A DNA stretch of 64,000 nt from Candidatus Ornithobacterium hominis. Its GTDB lineage: Bacteria; Bacteroidota; Bacteroidia; Flavobacteriales; Weeksellaceae. The position numbers and the translations under genes are program-made. Below the pieces are notes generated by a model that searched no databases, had not been told where the DNA came from, and saw nothing but the letters and a program-made list of their open reading frames with translations. Position 1 is the first letter of the stretch. Each line of letters begins with the position of its first letter. Shown in pieces: positions 45,099-53,514 of this stretch. The stretch lies in assembly GCF_951229915.1 (NCBI RefSeq), contig NZ_OX579588.1, forward strand, positions 1,455,001 to 1,519,000, read 5' to 3'.

Positions 45099-46647
45099 AG
45101 CCCAACGATTTAAATACGTCTGCTACTTCTTGTTTCAAGGTTTCTTCTTGCTGAAACAATTCTTTCAATTCGGTTTGCAAAGTTTGCATTTGGGTATCGT
45201 AATCTATATTTTCGTCTCGGTTGAAAAACTCAATGTACTTACTTGGTACCAACGAATAATCTTTTTTACGGATTTCTTCTAAAGTTGCAGAGTAACAATA
45301 TTCTGGTTCGTTTGTGTAAGTGGTTTCTACATCTTTTTGTTGCCAATTGTGGTAGGTTGCTGCAATTTGCTCAATATCTTGTTCAGCAAACTGAATGAAT
45401 TTCTTTTCAAACGGTTCACCTTTTTGGCGTAAATCCATAAACAACACTTCACCTTCGCGGTTACGATAATTTTTCACACCATCATTAACTTCCACAGTGC
45501 GTTCTGTTTTATTACGGTTCAAAATCCAAAGTGTCACCGAAATATCTGTCGAATAAAACATTGCTCTTGGCAAAATCACAATCGCCTCTACCAAGTCGTT
45601 TTCTATAATTTGTTTACGGATTTTGTACTCTTCTCCACCACCCGAAAGCGCTCCATTGGCTAAGATAAAACCAGCTACGCCGTTTTGCGAAAGTTTCGAA
45701 ATCATGTTCAAAATCCACGCATAATTGGCATTGGATTTTGGAGGGACTTCGTAACCTGTCCAACGTGGATCGTCCGTTAATTCGTTTTCAGCTCTCCAAT
45801 CTTTTAAGTTAAAAGGAGGATTCGCCATGATGTAATCCGCTTTCAATGCTGCGTGCTGATCGTCACCAAACGTATCGGCGGCTTTGTTTCCTAAATTGGC
45901 AGAAATCCCACGAATGGCTAAGTTCATTTTAGCCAGTTTAAACGTGGTATTTGTTAATTCTTGTCCGTAAATCGAAATGTCTTTTTTGTTTCCTTGGTGT
46001 TTCTCAATAAACTTCAAGGACTGCACAAACATACCACCCGAACCACAAGAAGGGTCATAGATTTTTCCTTTGTAGGGTTCAATCATTTCGGTAATCAAGT
46101 TTACAATCGACTTTGGGGTATAGAATTCTCCTTTCCCTTTTCCTTCGGCAATAGCAAATTTGCTCAAGAAATATTCGTACACACGTCCTACAATATCTTG
46201 TGCTTCATCACGAAGCGTATCGATGTTGTTGATGGTATCCAATAAAGCTGAAAACTTAGATTGATCTAATCCCAATCGAGAGAAATAATTATCAGGTAAT
46301 GCACCTTCTAAGGATTTATTGGTACGTTCTATGGTTTTAAGCGCAGTATCTACTTTTAAGGTAATATCTTCTTGTTTAGCGTTTTCAATAATGTAATCCC
46401 AACGCGATTCCTCTGGTAAATAGAATACATTTTCTGCCTGATAAAATTCTGGTATTTCCAAGAAGGCTTCTTTACCTTCTGCAATCAATTCTTCTCTCCG
46501 TTTAATGAATTTATCACTTGCAAATTTCAAGAAGATTAAACTCAATACCACGTGTTTATATTCTGACGGTTCGATCGAACCACGTAGTTTATTTGCTGCA
46601 TCCCATAGGATTTCTTCTGTACTTTTGATTTGTACTTTTTTGGCCAT
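45088..46647 (-). CDS. hsdM: type I restriction enzyme methyltransferase subunit M
   Basis: 519 residues, intact. An N-terminal HsdM domain (ILWDAANKLRGSIEPSEYKHVVLSLIFLKF) precedes the SAM-binding motif I DPSCGSGGMF (about 198-207) and the N6-adenine motif IV NPPF (276-279). FYTPKSIV and GEFYTP are typical of the family. With HsdS it methylates adenine in the bipartite site. Together with the broken hsdR, the locus may now work as a methylase only. First gene of the hsdM-hsdS-KAP unit. Confidence 0.96.
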   Translation of the reverse strand: MAKKVQIKSTEEILWDAANKLRGSIEPSEYKHVVLSLIFLKFASDKFIKRREELIAEGKEAFLEIPEFYQAENVFYLPEESRWDYIIENAKQEDITLKVDTALKTIERTNKSLEGALPDNYFSRLGLDQSKFSALLDTINNIDTLRDEAQDIVGRVYEYFLSKFAIAEGKGKGEFYTPKSIVNLITEMIEPYKGKIYDPSCGSGGMFVQSLKFIEKHQGNKKDISIYGQELTNTTFKLAKMNLAIRGISANLGNKAADTFGDDQHAALKADYIMANPPFNLKDWRAENELTDDPRWTGYEVPPKSNANYAWILNMISKLSQNGVAGFILANGALSGGGEEYKIRKQIIENDLVEAIVILPRAMFYSTDISVTLWILNRNKTERTVEVNDGVKNYRNREGEVLFMDLRQKGEPFEKKFIQFAEQDIEQIAATYHNWQQKDVETTYTNEPEYCYSATLEEIRKKDYSLVPSKYIEFFNRDENIDYDTQMQTLQTELKELFQQEETLKQEVADVFKSLGYEL

Positions 46648-46899
46648 AGTTACAATTATGTTTGATGTAAATATATGAAATGTTAAAATGTAAAAGAAAC
46701 GAAAATAAATGAAAAAGCGATGAGGAAACCCGTAAATACCGTTATTTAATTTCGTTTATTACGTAACTCTTGTTTTCAAAGAAAAGACTTCATAGCGACA
46801 TATTAAGTCGTTGTGACAACAAAGTAAAATAAAGCTTGGGAAAAGAAAAAACTGATTCTTACTTATAATGAACTTTTGCTCTAAACTATATTTCTAAAA
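46648..46899. other. gap between relaxase remnant and hsdM
   Basis: About 250 bases, A/T-rich, no gene. It contains CGAC (46796-46799) / GTCG (46807-46810) and, adjacent, the odd palindrome GTTGTGACAAC (46810-46820). It may hold the hsdM promoter, but I found no exact TAnnTTTG in good position. Confidence 0.4.
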
Positions 46900-48006
46900 T
46901 CACCTCCTCAATCCTCTTCTTTTCTCAGGCTCGTTCTGTTCCGTTTGATTATCCGTTTTTAACGAAGTATCTTTTATTAACGAATTTCTGTTTTGTTTGT
47001 TACCAAAACTTAATAGTGTAAAAAGCTGGGTAACATTATCTGGATCTTTAAAGATTTCGTTGAATGCAGAGAAAGGAATATTGTTGTCTTTTGATACTTT
47101 TTCACTTATTTTACTTAAGCTATCTATCAATTGCTTTTTGTCATCTACCTTTAAATAAGGTTGTTTTAGTCTTTCAAATTTGATTGCTTTCTCCAAAGTA
47201 TTCATTACCGAATCTAGATATTTTTTCTTTTCAACAGCAAAAACACTTTCATTAGTAAGCAGAGTGGTGTTTTTGCTTTTGTAAAACTGTACTTCTTTTT
47301 TTAAACTTTCCTTTTTTGTCAATATTTCAGCAATCTGTTTCGTTTTGGTTTCTAAATCGGTTTTGTTTTTTAATAGTTGAGCTTTCTGAACTTTAAATAT
47401 TTTCTCCATATTCATCAGTGTTTTCTCGGTTTTCATTCTTTGAAATCCTAAAAAGTCCGGCTCTTTAATAATCAATTCCTCAAATTTATTCGAACTTAAT
47501 TCCTTTTTTATTTCCTTCTTGTGTTCTTCCAGAATTTTCAGATATTCTTCCTCTTTCTTGATTTTGAATTGTATGGTTTCTAATCTTGCTTTTGAACCCG
47601 AAATTCCTCTTTCCATTCCCAAACATTCCGCCGTTATATCCTGCATTTTGGAATAATGAAAAGATTGATGTTTTAATGTTTTTCCCGTTTCCAAATCCTG
47701 CCAATCTGCTACTAAATGAGCGTGATAGTTTGGTTTCCATTCGTTGGTATCTTTATCATAATGCCCTTCGTCTTTGTGAATGGCAATCTGAAAAACTCTT
47801 ATTTTCAATTCTTCTTCCAGTTGTTTTGAAAGATTGTGCAAATCTTGCATCGTGGTATTTTCTTTGATTACCACTACAGCCTCACGAACAGGCATCGCAT
47901 TTTTCTGCAACTTTCGCCCTGATTTTTCTTTGCAATAAGTTTCGATTTTTTGAATTAAACAGAAGCTATTCTTTTGGGTACAAATTGTTCGCCATACACG
48001 AGACAT
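46900..48006 (-). pseudogene. MobV-like relaxase (plasmid mobilisation), N-terminally truncated
   Basis: 368 residues. The metal-binding relaxase motif is clear: FQIAIHKDEGHYDK and PNYHAHLVADWQDLETGKT (HKDEGH 77-82, HAH 95-97), preceded by YCKEKSGRKLQKNAMPVREAVVV. A long coiled-coil tail (about 150-300) and a basic C-terminus follow. Family members usually have a further N-terminal segment with the catalytic residue; here the first 20 residues (MSRVWRTICTQKNSFCLIQK) look unrelated. I infer 5' truncation, so it is probably not active. It marks the island as derived from a mobilisable element. Confidence 0.7.
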
Positions 48007-48022
48007 TGTTTATTTATTCGTT

Positions 48023-48107
48023 TCATCCCCCATATTTATCAATTAAGGTATCATAAGTATCCATAAGAGCCATTTCATCCCCCTTTAAGTTCCGGTACAA
48101 TATATGG
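48023..48107 (-). other. short open tail upstream of the relaxase, possible gene remnant
   Basis: An open frame without its own good start reads ...LKGDEMALMDTYDTLIDKYGG-stop (ATG at 48073, 16 codons). It ends just before the relaxase start. GGGGGATGAAA occurs twice on the minus strand (TTTCATCCCCC at 48021-48031 and 48073-48083). It may be the 3' end of a lost gene or a leader peptide. Confidence 0.35.
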
Positions 48108-48144
48108 TCAGATATATAACAAAAAACGATTAAAATAACGCAAA

Positions 48145-48241
48145 TTTGAAAGTGAGTAAATTTTTTAAGCCTTAAAAAAAATCCCTACTTTCCAGCAGGG
48201 ATTTTGTTGGCTTATGGAATTGTGAATTATTTCACTTCTTC
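48145..48241. repeat. right copy of the island-bounding direct repeat
   Basis: About 97 bases matching 34992-35089, including an orphan copy of the merR tail (TTTGAAAGTGAGTAA), the AAGCCTT palindrome, the terminator and the functional dnaK 3' end with stop TAA. Confidence 0.93.
48179..48204 (-). terminator. dnaK terminator (right repeat copy)
   Basis: AAATCCCT (48179-48186) pairs with AGGGATTT (48197-48204); on the minus strand the stem runs into eight T. It is 23 bases after the dnaK stop. Confidence 0.85.
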
Positions 48242-50128
48242 GAAATCCACATCTTCTACATCATCTGATGAATCATTTGAATCAGCGTTTGGTTGAGCCG
48301 TAGCTTCAGTACTTGGCTGAGCTCCTGATTCATTCATCGCTGCATAAAGCTCTTGAGAAGCAGCAGTCCAAGCTTCAGTATGTTTTTCTAAAGCTTCATC
48401 AATTTTTGCTACATCTTTTTCTTCATGGGCTTTTTTAAGTTCTTCTAAAGTATCTTCGATGCTCTTTTTCTTATCCTCACTGATTTTATCACCGTATTCT
48501 TTCAACTGCTTTTCAGTTTGAAAAATGGTACTATCTGCAGCATTCAATTTGTCAATTTTTTCTTTAGCTTCTTTATCTTTAGTCGCATTTTCTTCTGCCT
48601 CTTTCTTCATTTTTTCAATTTCAGCTTCGGTCAATCCAGATGAAGATTCGATTTTAATTGACTGTTCTTTCCCCGTTCCTTTATCTTTGGCTGAAACTTG
48701 CATGATTCCGTTTGCATCAATATCAAAAGTTACTTCAATTTGCGGAACGCCTCTTGGTGCTGGTGGAATATCTACTAAGTCAAATCTTCCAATTTCTTTA
48801 TTATCAGCAAACAAAGATCTTTCTCCTTGCCCTACCCGAATCGTCACAGCGGGTTGATTGTCTACTGCTGTAGAGAATGTTTCAGATTTTTTGGTCGGAA
48901 TTGTTGTATTAGCTTCAATTAGTTTTGTAAACACGCCCCCCATGGTTTCAATCCCTAAAGAAAGTGGCGTTACATCTAATAGTAAAACGTCTTTCACGTC
49001 TCCTGTTAAAACGCCACCTTGAATTGCAGCTCCTATGGCTACAACTTCATCTGGATTCACTCCTTTAGATGGTTTTTTTCCAAAGAATTTTTCTACTTCT
49101 TCTTGAATTTTTGGAATACGAGTTGACCCTCCTACTAGAATCACTTCATCAATGTCTGAGGCTGATAAACCTGCATCACTCAATGCTTTTTTACAAGGTT
49201 CCATCGAGCGTCTTACTAAATCTTCAGTCATCGACTCAAATTTCGCACGAGATAAAGTCTGCACCAAGTGTTTTGGCCCAGTGTTAGTCGCTGTAATATA
49301 CGGTAAATTAATCTCCGTTTGATTAGATGAAGATAATTCAATTTTTGCTTTCTCCGCAGCTTCTTTCAGGCGCTGAAGTGCAATTGGATCTTTACTTAAG
49401 TCTACATCTTCTGCTGATTTAAATTCTGTGATTAACCAATCAATAATGGCATCATCAAAATCATCTCCTCCTAAATGAGTGTCTCCATTGGTAGACAGCA
49501 CCTCAAAAACGCCATCACCTAATTCTAAGATAGAAATATCAAACGTACCTCCACCAAGGTCGTAAACGGCCACCTTCTCATCACTCTCTTTTTTATCTAG
49601 ACCATAAGCTAGAGCCGCAGCCGTTGGCTCATTGATAATTCTTTCCACTTTTAGCCCAGCAATTTCACCAGCATCTTTGGTCGCTTGGCGTTGTTCATCA
49701 TTAAAGTAGGCTGGAACTGTAATCACCGCACGGCTTACCTCTTGCCCCAAGTAATCTTCTGCCGTTTTCTTCATTTTCTGAAGAATCATGGCTGAAATTT
49801 CTTGTGGTGTGTAATCTCTGTCATCAATTTTCACTCGAGGCGAATCATTAGCTCCTTTAATTAGCTTATATGGAACTTTTGATGCTTCTTTTTCATCATA
49901 CTTATCTCCTATAAATCTTTTGATGGAGAAGATTGTTTTCTCTGGGTTGGTAACCGCCTGTCTTTTAGCTGGGTCTCCTACTTTTCGTTCACCATTTTCT
50001 ACAAAAGCCACAACAGATGGTGTAGTTCTCTTCCCTTCAGCATTTGGTATCACGCTTGGGTCATTTCCTTCCATCACAGCTACACAAGAATTAGTCGTAC
50101 CTAAATCAATGCCTATTATTTTACTCAT
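48227..50128 (-). CDS. dnaK: molecular chaperone DnaK (Hsp70)
   Basis: 633 residues. Nucleotide-binding domain motifs: IGIDLGTTNSCVAV at the start, AVYDLGGGTFDISIL and ILVGGSTRIPKIQ. The substrate-binding domain (about 390-505) and helical lid follow, ending with the conserved EDVDFEEVK. It is the ATP-driven chaperone working with DnaJ and GrpE (not in window). Its last codons are duplicated at the far side of the island, so an incoming element used this 3' end and kept the gene intact. Confidence 0.98.
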   Translation of the reverse strand: MSKIIGIDLGTTNSCVAVMEGNDPSVIPNAEGKRTTPSVVAFVENGERKVGDPAKRQAVTNPEKTIFSIKRFIGDKYDEKEASKVPYKLIKGANDSPRVKIDDRDYTPQEISAMILQKMKKTAEDYLGQEVSRAVITVPAYFNDEQRQATKDAGEIAGLKVERIINEPTAAALAYGLDKKESDEKVAVYDLGGGTFDISILELGDGVFEVLSTNGDTHLGGDDFDDAIIDWLITEFKSAEDVDLSKDPIALQRLKEAAEKAKIELSSSNQTEINLPYITATNTGPKHLVQTLSRAKFESMTEDLVRRSMEPCKKALSDAGLSASDIDEVILVGGSTRIPKIQEEVEKFFGKKPSKGVNPDEVVAIGAAIQGGVLTGDVKDVLLLDVTPLSLGIETMGGVFTKLIEANTTIPTKKSETFSTAVDNQPAVTIRVGQGERSLFADNKEIGRFDLVDIPPAPRGVPQIEVTFDIDANGIMQVSAKDKGTGKEQSIKIESSSGLTEAEIEKMKKEAEENATKDKEAKEKIDKLNAADSTIFQTEKQLKEYGDKISEDKKKSIEDTLEELKKAHEEKDVAKIDEALEKHTEAWTAASQELYAAMNESGAQPSTEATAQPNADSNDSSDDVEDVDFEEVK

Positions 50129-50290
50129 AATTTCTATTTTTTTATTATTCTAAAATTTGTTTTTAATTTGCTTTTACTAAGACAAACAATATACCATCGC
50201 AAAAATTTATTTTATTTCATGTATTTTTTTATAAATTGCTGACATTTTGTCTTATTTAACTTTAATTTTACGCCATTAAGTTCATTTTAA

Positions 50291-51355
50291 ATGCAAAAAA
50301 GACATCCTATATCACATAGTTTTATTCGCCAAGCTTTTATTTTAGGCGCCATTCTCTTTTTGGGGTATTTTATTTTCAAATATTTCACACCTTATCTCTC
50401 AGGTATTTTTGGAGCAATCATCATGTTTGTCATCACAAAAGATTGGATGAGGATATTAACCAACAATGGCTGGAAACGCTGGATATCGGCAACTTTATTG
50501 ATCCTATTTTCTATTTTTATTATTATTTTACCTTTAGCTGGTTTAGCATTTATGCTGGGGACGCGTGTTCAAGATTTTATCAACAATTCAGAGAAATACA
50601 TTTTTTTAATTGAATCTAATATTGCTTCGCTAGAAGATTATTTGGAAATTGATTTAACGACCGAAATTGGAAACCCAAGGGAGCTTCTCACCTCTTCTAT
50701 TCAATCTTGGACCGAGGGGACTTTAGATATTTTCATCAGCCTTGGTATTTTATATTTTGTTTTGTACTATTTACTCATCAATTATGATATTTTAAATAGT
50801 AAAATCAACGAATACATCCCTATTTCGGATGAAAATTTTAATCGCATCAGCGTTGATACTTATGATATCGTAAAATCCAATGCTATTGCAATTCCTTTAG
50901 TTGCCCTTTTGCAGGGTTTGGTTGCACTCATCGGTTATTTTATATTTGATGCTCCCAATCCGTTATTTTGGTTTGCCCTGACAACCATTGGGTCCATGAT
51001 TCCTTTTGTAGGAACTGCCATTGGCATGATTCCTTTGATACTAATTATGTACACACAGGGGCAAACGTTTGACGCAATAGCACTTGCGATTTATGGAATG
51101 GCTATTGTAGGCTCTACCGATAATGTTTTCAGGATTATTGTTCAGAAAAAATTAGCTGAAATCCACCCGCTCATCACTTTATTTGGTGTTATCATCGGAA
51201 TTCCCATGTTTGGATTTTTAGGATTGGTCTTCGGGCCACTTTTAGTCAGTCTTTTCCTGCTATTACTAAAGATTTACAAAGAGGAATATTACCCTAAACA
51301 AAGCTTATTTCATAACAAAAAAGATTTACCTAAAACAGTTCAGTTTAAAGAATAA
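50291..51355 (+). CDS. AI-2E family transporter (PerM/UPF0118)
   Basis: 354 residues with about seven to eight membrane segments. The pattern GYFIFKYFTPYLSGIFGAIIMFVITKDWM at the start, then DVFRIIVQKKLAEIHPLITLFGVIIGIPMFGFLGLVFGPLL, fits the AI-2E/PerM family, putative transporters with few known substrates. The carboxylase gene follows after 3 bases, so they share a transcript. Divergent from dnaK. Confidence 0.9.
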   Translation: MQKRHPISHSFIRQAFILGAILFLGYFIFKYFTPYLSGIFGAIIMFVITKDWMRILTNNGWKRWISATLLILFSIFIIILPLAGLAFMLGTRVQDFINNSEKYIFLIESNIASLEDYLEIDLTTEIGNPRELLTSSIQSWTEGTLDIFISLGILYFVLYYLLINYDILNSKINEYIPISDENFNRISVDTYDIVKSNAIAIPLVALLQGLVALIGYFIFDAPNPLFWFALTTIGSMIPFVGTAIGMIPLILIMYTQGQTFDAIALAIYGMAIVGSTDNVFRIIVQKKLAEIHPLITLFGVIIGIPMFGFLGLVFGPLLVSLFLLLLKIYKEEYYPKQSLFHNKKDLPKTVQFKE

Positions 51356-51358
51356 TTT

Positions 51359-52978
51359 ATGGACATTCAATTCAACAAAAGAGAGGATTCAAATAAATTG
51401 GCGTATAGTGCCATTTACAAAAAAATCAAAGAAATCAAAAAAGGTGGCGGTGAAAAGAGAATAGCCAAGCATAAAGCAAAAGGGAAAATGACTGCTCGTG
51501 AGAGAATTGATTATCTATTAGATAAAGAGAGCCAAAGCATAGAAATCGGCTCTTTTGCTGGATATGAAATGTACAAAGAACACGGTGGTTGCCCAGCTGG
51601 TGGCGTAGTTGTGAAAATTGGGTATATATCTGGTAAACAATGCATTGTAATTGCTAATGATGCCACTGTAAAAGCTGGAGCTTGGTTTCCGATTACAGGA
51701 AAGAAAAATTTGAGAGCACAAGAAATAGCTATGGAAAACCACTTGCCAATAATCTACTTAGTAGATTCAGCAGGTGTTTATCTTCCACTACAAGATGAAA
51801 TTTTCCCTGACAAAGAACATTTCGGGCGAATTTTCAGAAATAATGCCCAAATGAGTGCTAAAGGCATTACGCAAATAGCTGCCATCATGGGAAGCTGCGT
51901 TGCTGGTGGTGCTTATTTACCAATTATGAGCGATGAAGCTCTCATTGTGAAAGAAACTGGTACGATTTTCCTAGCAGGGCCGTATTTGGTAAAAGCTGCT
52001 ATTGGCGAAAATATTGATGCCCAAACACTTGGTGGAGCCACTACTCAATCTGATATTTCTGGCGTCACAGATTACAAAGCCGAAAACGACCAAGATGCTT
52101 TGGATAAAATTAAATCCATTGTGAGCAAAATTGGCGAAAATAAAAAAGCTGGGTTCAATAGAATTCAGGCTCAAAATCCTATGCGTAATCCAGAAGACAT
52201 TTACGGGATTTTGCCCGAAAGCCGTGCCGAACAATATGATATGCATGAATTGATTGATACTTTGATTGATAGAAACTCCTTTGATGAATACAAAAAAGAT
52301 TACGGAAAAACCATCATTTGCGGGTATGCCCGTATTGAAGGCTGGGCAGTTGGCATCGTTGCCAACCAGCGAAAAATCGTGAAATCAGCTCAAGGTGAGA
52401 TGCAGTTTGGAGGTGTTATTTATTCAGATTCAGCAGATAAAGCCACAAGATTTATTGCGAATTGCAATCAAAAGAAAATTCCATTGGTTTTCTTGACAGA
52501 TGTTACGGGATTCATGGTGGGTTCTAAATCAGAACACGGAGGAATCATCAAAGACGGAGCAAAAATGGTGAATGCTGTGGCAAATTCGGTAGTGCCAAAA
52601 TTTTCTGTAATTGTGGGGAATTCCTATGGTGCAGGAAATTATGCCATGTGCGGAAAAGCCTATGACCCTCGGTTGATTTTTGCTTGGCCTTCGGCTAAAA
52701 TTGCCGTAATGGGTGGCGAGCAAGCTGCAAAAGTTTTATTACAAATTGAAGAATCTTCTGCCAAAGAGGAATTATCTCAAGAACAAAAAGAAGAATTACT
52801 TAATCGTATCAAAACCAAATACGATAATGCTACAACGCCTGAATACGCTGCTGCAAGACTTTGGGTAGATGAAATCATCAACCCGACAGATACCAGAAAA
52901 TGGATTTCTATGGGGATTGAGGCTGCCAATAACGCTCCTATTACAGAAAAATTCAATTTGGGCGTGATTCAAGTTTGA
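51359..52978 (+). CDS. acyl-CoA carboxylase carboxyltransferase subunit (methylcrotonyl/propionyl type)
   Basis: 539 residues. Crotonase-fold carboxyltransferase with both halves. GGGEKRIAKHKAKGKMTARERIDYLLD opens the family. VDSAGVYLPLQDEIFPD and GTIFLAGPYLVKAAIGE suggest the methylcrotonyl-CoA carboxylase branch, but propionyl-CoA carboxylase beta cannot be excluded. GNSYGAGNYAMCGKAYDPR and WPSAKIAVMGGEQAAKVL are present. It needs a biotin-carrying alpha subunit, absent from the window. Probable role: leucine or odd-chain acid breakdown. Confidence 0.88.
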   Translation: MDIQFNKREDSNKLAYSAIYKKIKEIKKGGGEKRIAKHKAKGKMTARERIDYLLDKESQSIEIGSFAGYEMYKEHGGCPAGGVVVKIGYISGKQCIVIANDATVKAGAWFPITGKKNLRAQEIAMENHLPIIYLVDSAGVYLPLQDEIFPDKEHFGRIFRNNAQMSAKGITQIAAIMGSCVAGGAYLPIMSDEALIVKETGTIFLAGPYLVKAAIGENIDAQTLGGATTQSDISGVTDYKAENDQDALDKIKSIVSKIGENKKAGFNRIQAQNPMRNPEDIYGILPESRAEQYDMHELIDTLIDRNSFDEYKKDYGKTIICGYARIEGWAVGIVANQRKIVKSAQGEMQFGGVIYSDSADKATRFIANCNQKKIPLVFLTDVTGFMVGSKSEHGGIIKDGAKMVNAVANSVVPKFSVIVGNSYGAGNYAMCGKAYDPRLIFAWPSAKIAVMGGEQAAKVLLQIEESSAKEELSQEQKEELLNRIKTKYDNATTPEYAAARLWVDEIINPTDTRKWISMGIEAANNAPITEKFNLGVIQV

Positions 52979-53025
52979 TGAGATTGATGAAGTTAACGAG
53001 CGTTAAAAAAATTAATTTTAAAAGA

Positions 53026-53050
53026 TTTTTTTAAGGCTTAAAAAAAATTT
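53026..53050. repeat. dispersed AAGGCTT palindrome upstream of the His-rich operon
   Basis: T-run, AAGGCTT (53033-53039), AAAAAAAATTT. Confidence 0.7.
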
Positions 53051-53053
53051 ATT

Positions 53054-53061
53054 TAAGTTTG
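53054..53061 (+). promoter_or_regulatory. promoter -7 element of the His-rich/TonB operon
   Basis: TAAGTTTG fits TAnnTTTG and lies 15 bases before the TTG start at 53077. Confidence 0.5.
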
Positions 53062-53076
53062 TGAAAATTTAATTGT

Positions 53077-53439
53077 TTGAGGAGCAGGTATCAGCTTTTT
53101 ATTTCTTTTTTACTCACGGGAATCATTGCTTTGATTTATCTCGTGGAGGCTGGTGCTACGTTCAATCACTATTATTCGCATGAGCATGGGCACGCTGAAA
53201 CCTGTATAGACCATAGCGACTGTGTAAAAGATTGTGCTCATTTCGCTAAAAAAGCAGAAAAAACATGTCACGGGCATTTTTTTAATTTCATGCCGCAAGT
53301 TTCTGTTCAGAAAATATTTTTTAAGGCTTCTATTTTTTTAGAAACCCCTTATTCTGAAATGATTTTTTCACTCGTGAAGCAATATAGCAGTAGCTATAAA
53401 CATTTATTCACTTCTCGTCCTCCGCCCTTTTTAGTTTAA
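53077..53439 (+). CDS. small His/Cys-rich membrane-anchored protein
   Basis: 120 residues from TTG 53077, the only start that keeps the membrane segment (LFISFLLTGIIALIYLVEAGA). The following part is rich in possible metal ligands: NHYYSHEHGHAETCIDHSDCVKDCAHF and a nearby KTCHGHF. It ends SRPPPFLV. Similar small proteins precede TonB receptors in Bacteroidota. I infer metal binding or sensing at the periplasmic face; the metal is unknown. Confidence 0.7.
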   Translation: MRSRYQLFISFLLTGIIALIYLVEAGATFNHYYSHEHGHAETCIDHSDCVKDCAHFAKKAEKTCHGHFFNFMPQVSVQKIFFKASIFLETPYSEMIFSLVKQYSSSYKHLFTSRPPPFLV

Positions 53440-53514
53440 TTTTTTAGCTTTTTGATGGCGAATGTTTGCAACTTCCTGCAAACTTGTTTTACTATTTGAA
53501 TTTAAGAGAAATAT

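Noticed and set aside
35771..46469. AAGCCTT/AAGGCTT cores inside the island (35771, 37997, 43525, 46463)
   Set aside because: They lack the symmetric A/T arms and fit chance occurrence, so they are not counted as copies of the repeat family.
47486..47740. 84-codon frame inside the relaxase gene
   Set aside because: Alternative-frame shadow; the relaxase frame carries the HKDEGH and HAH motifs.
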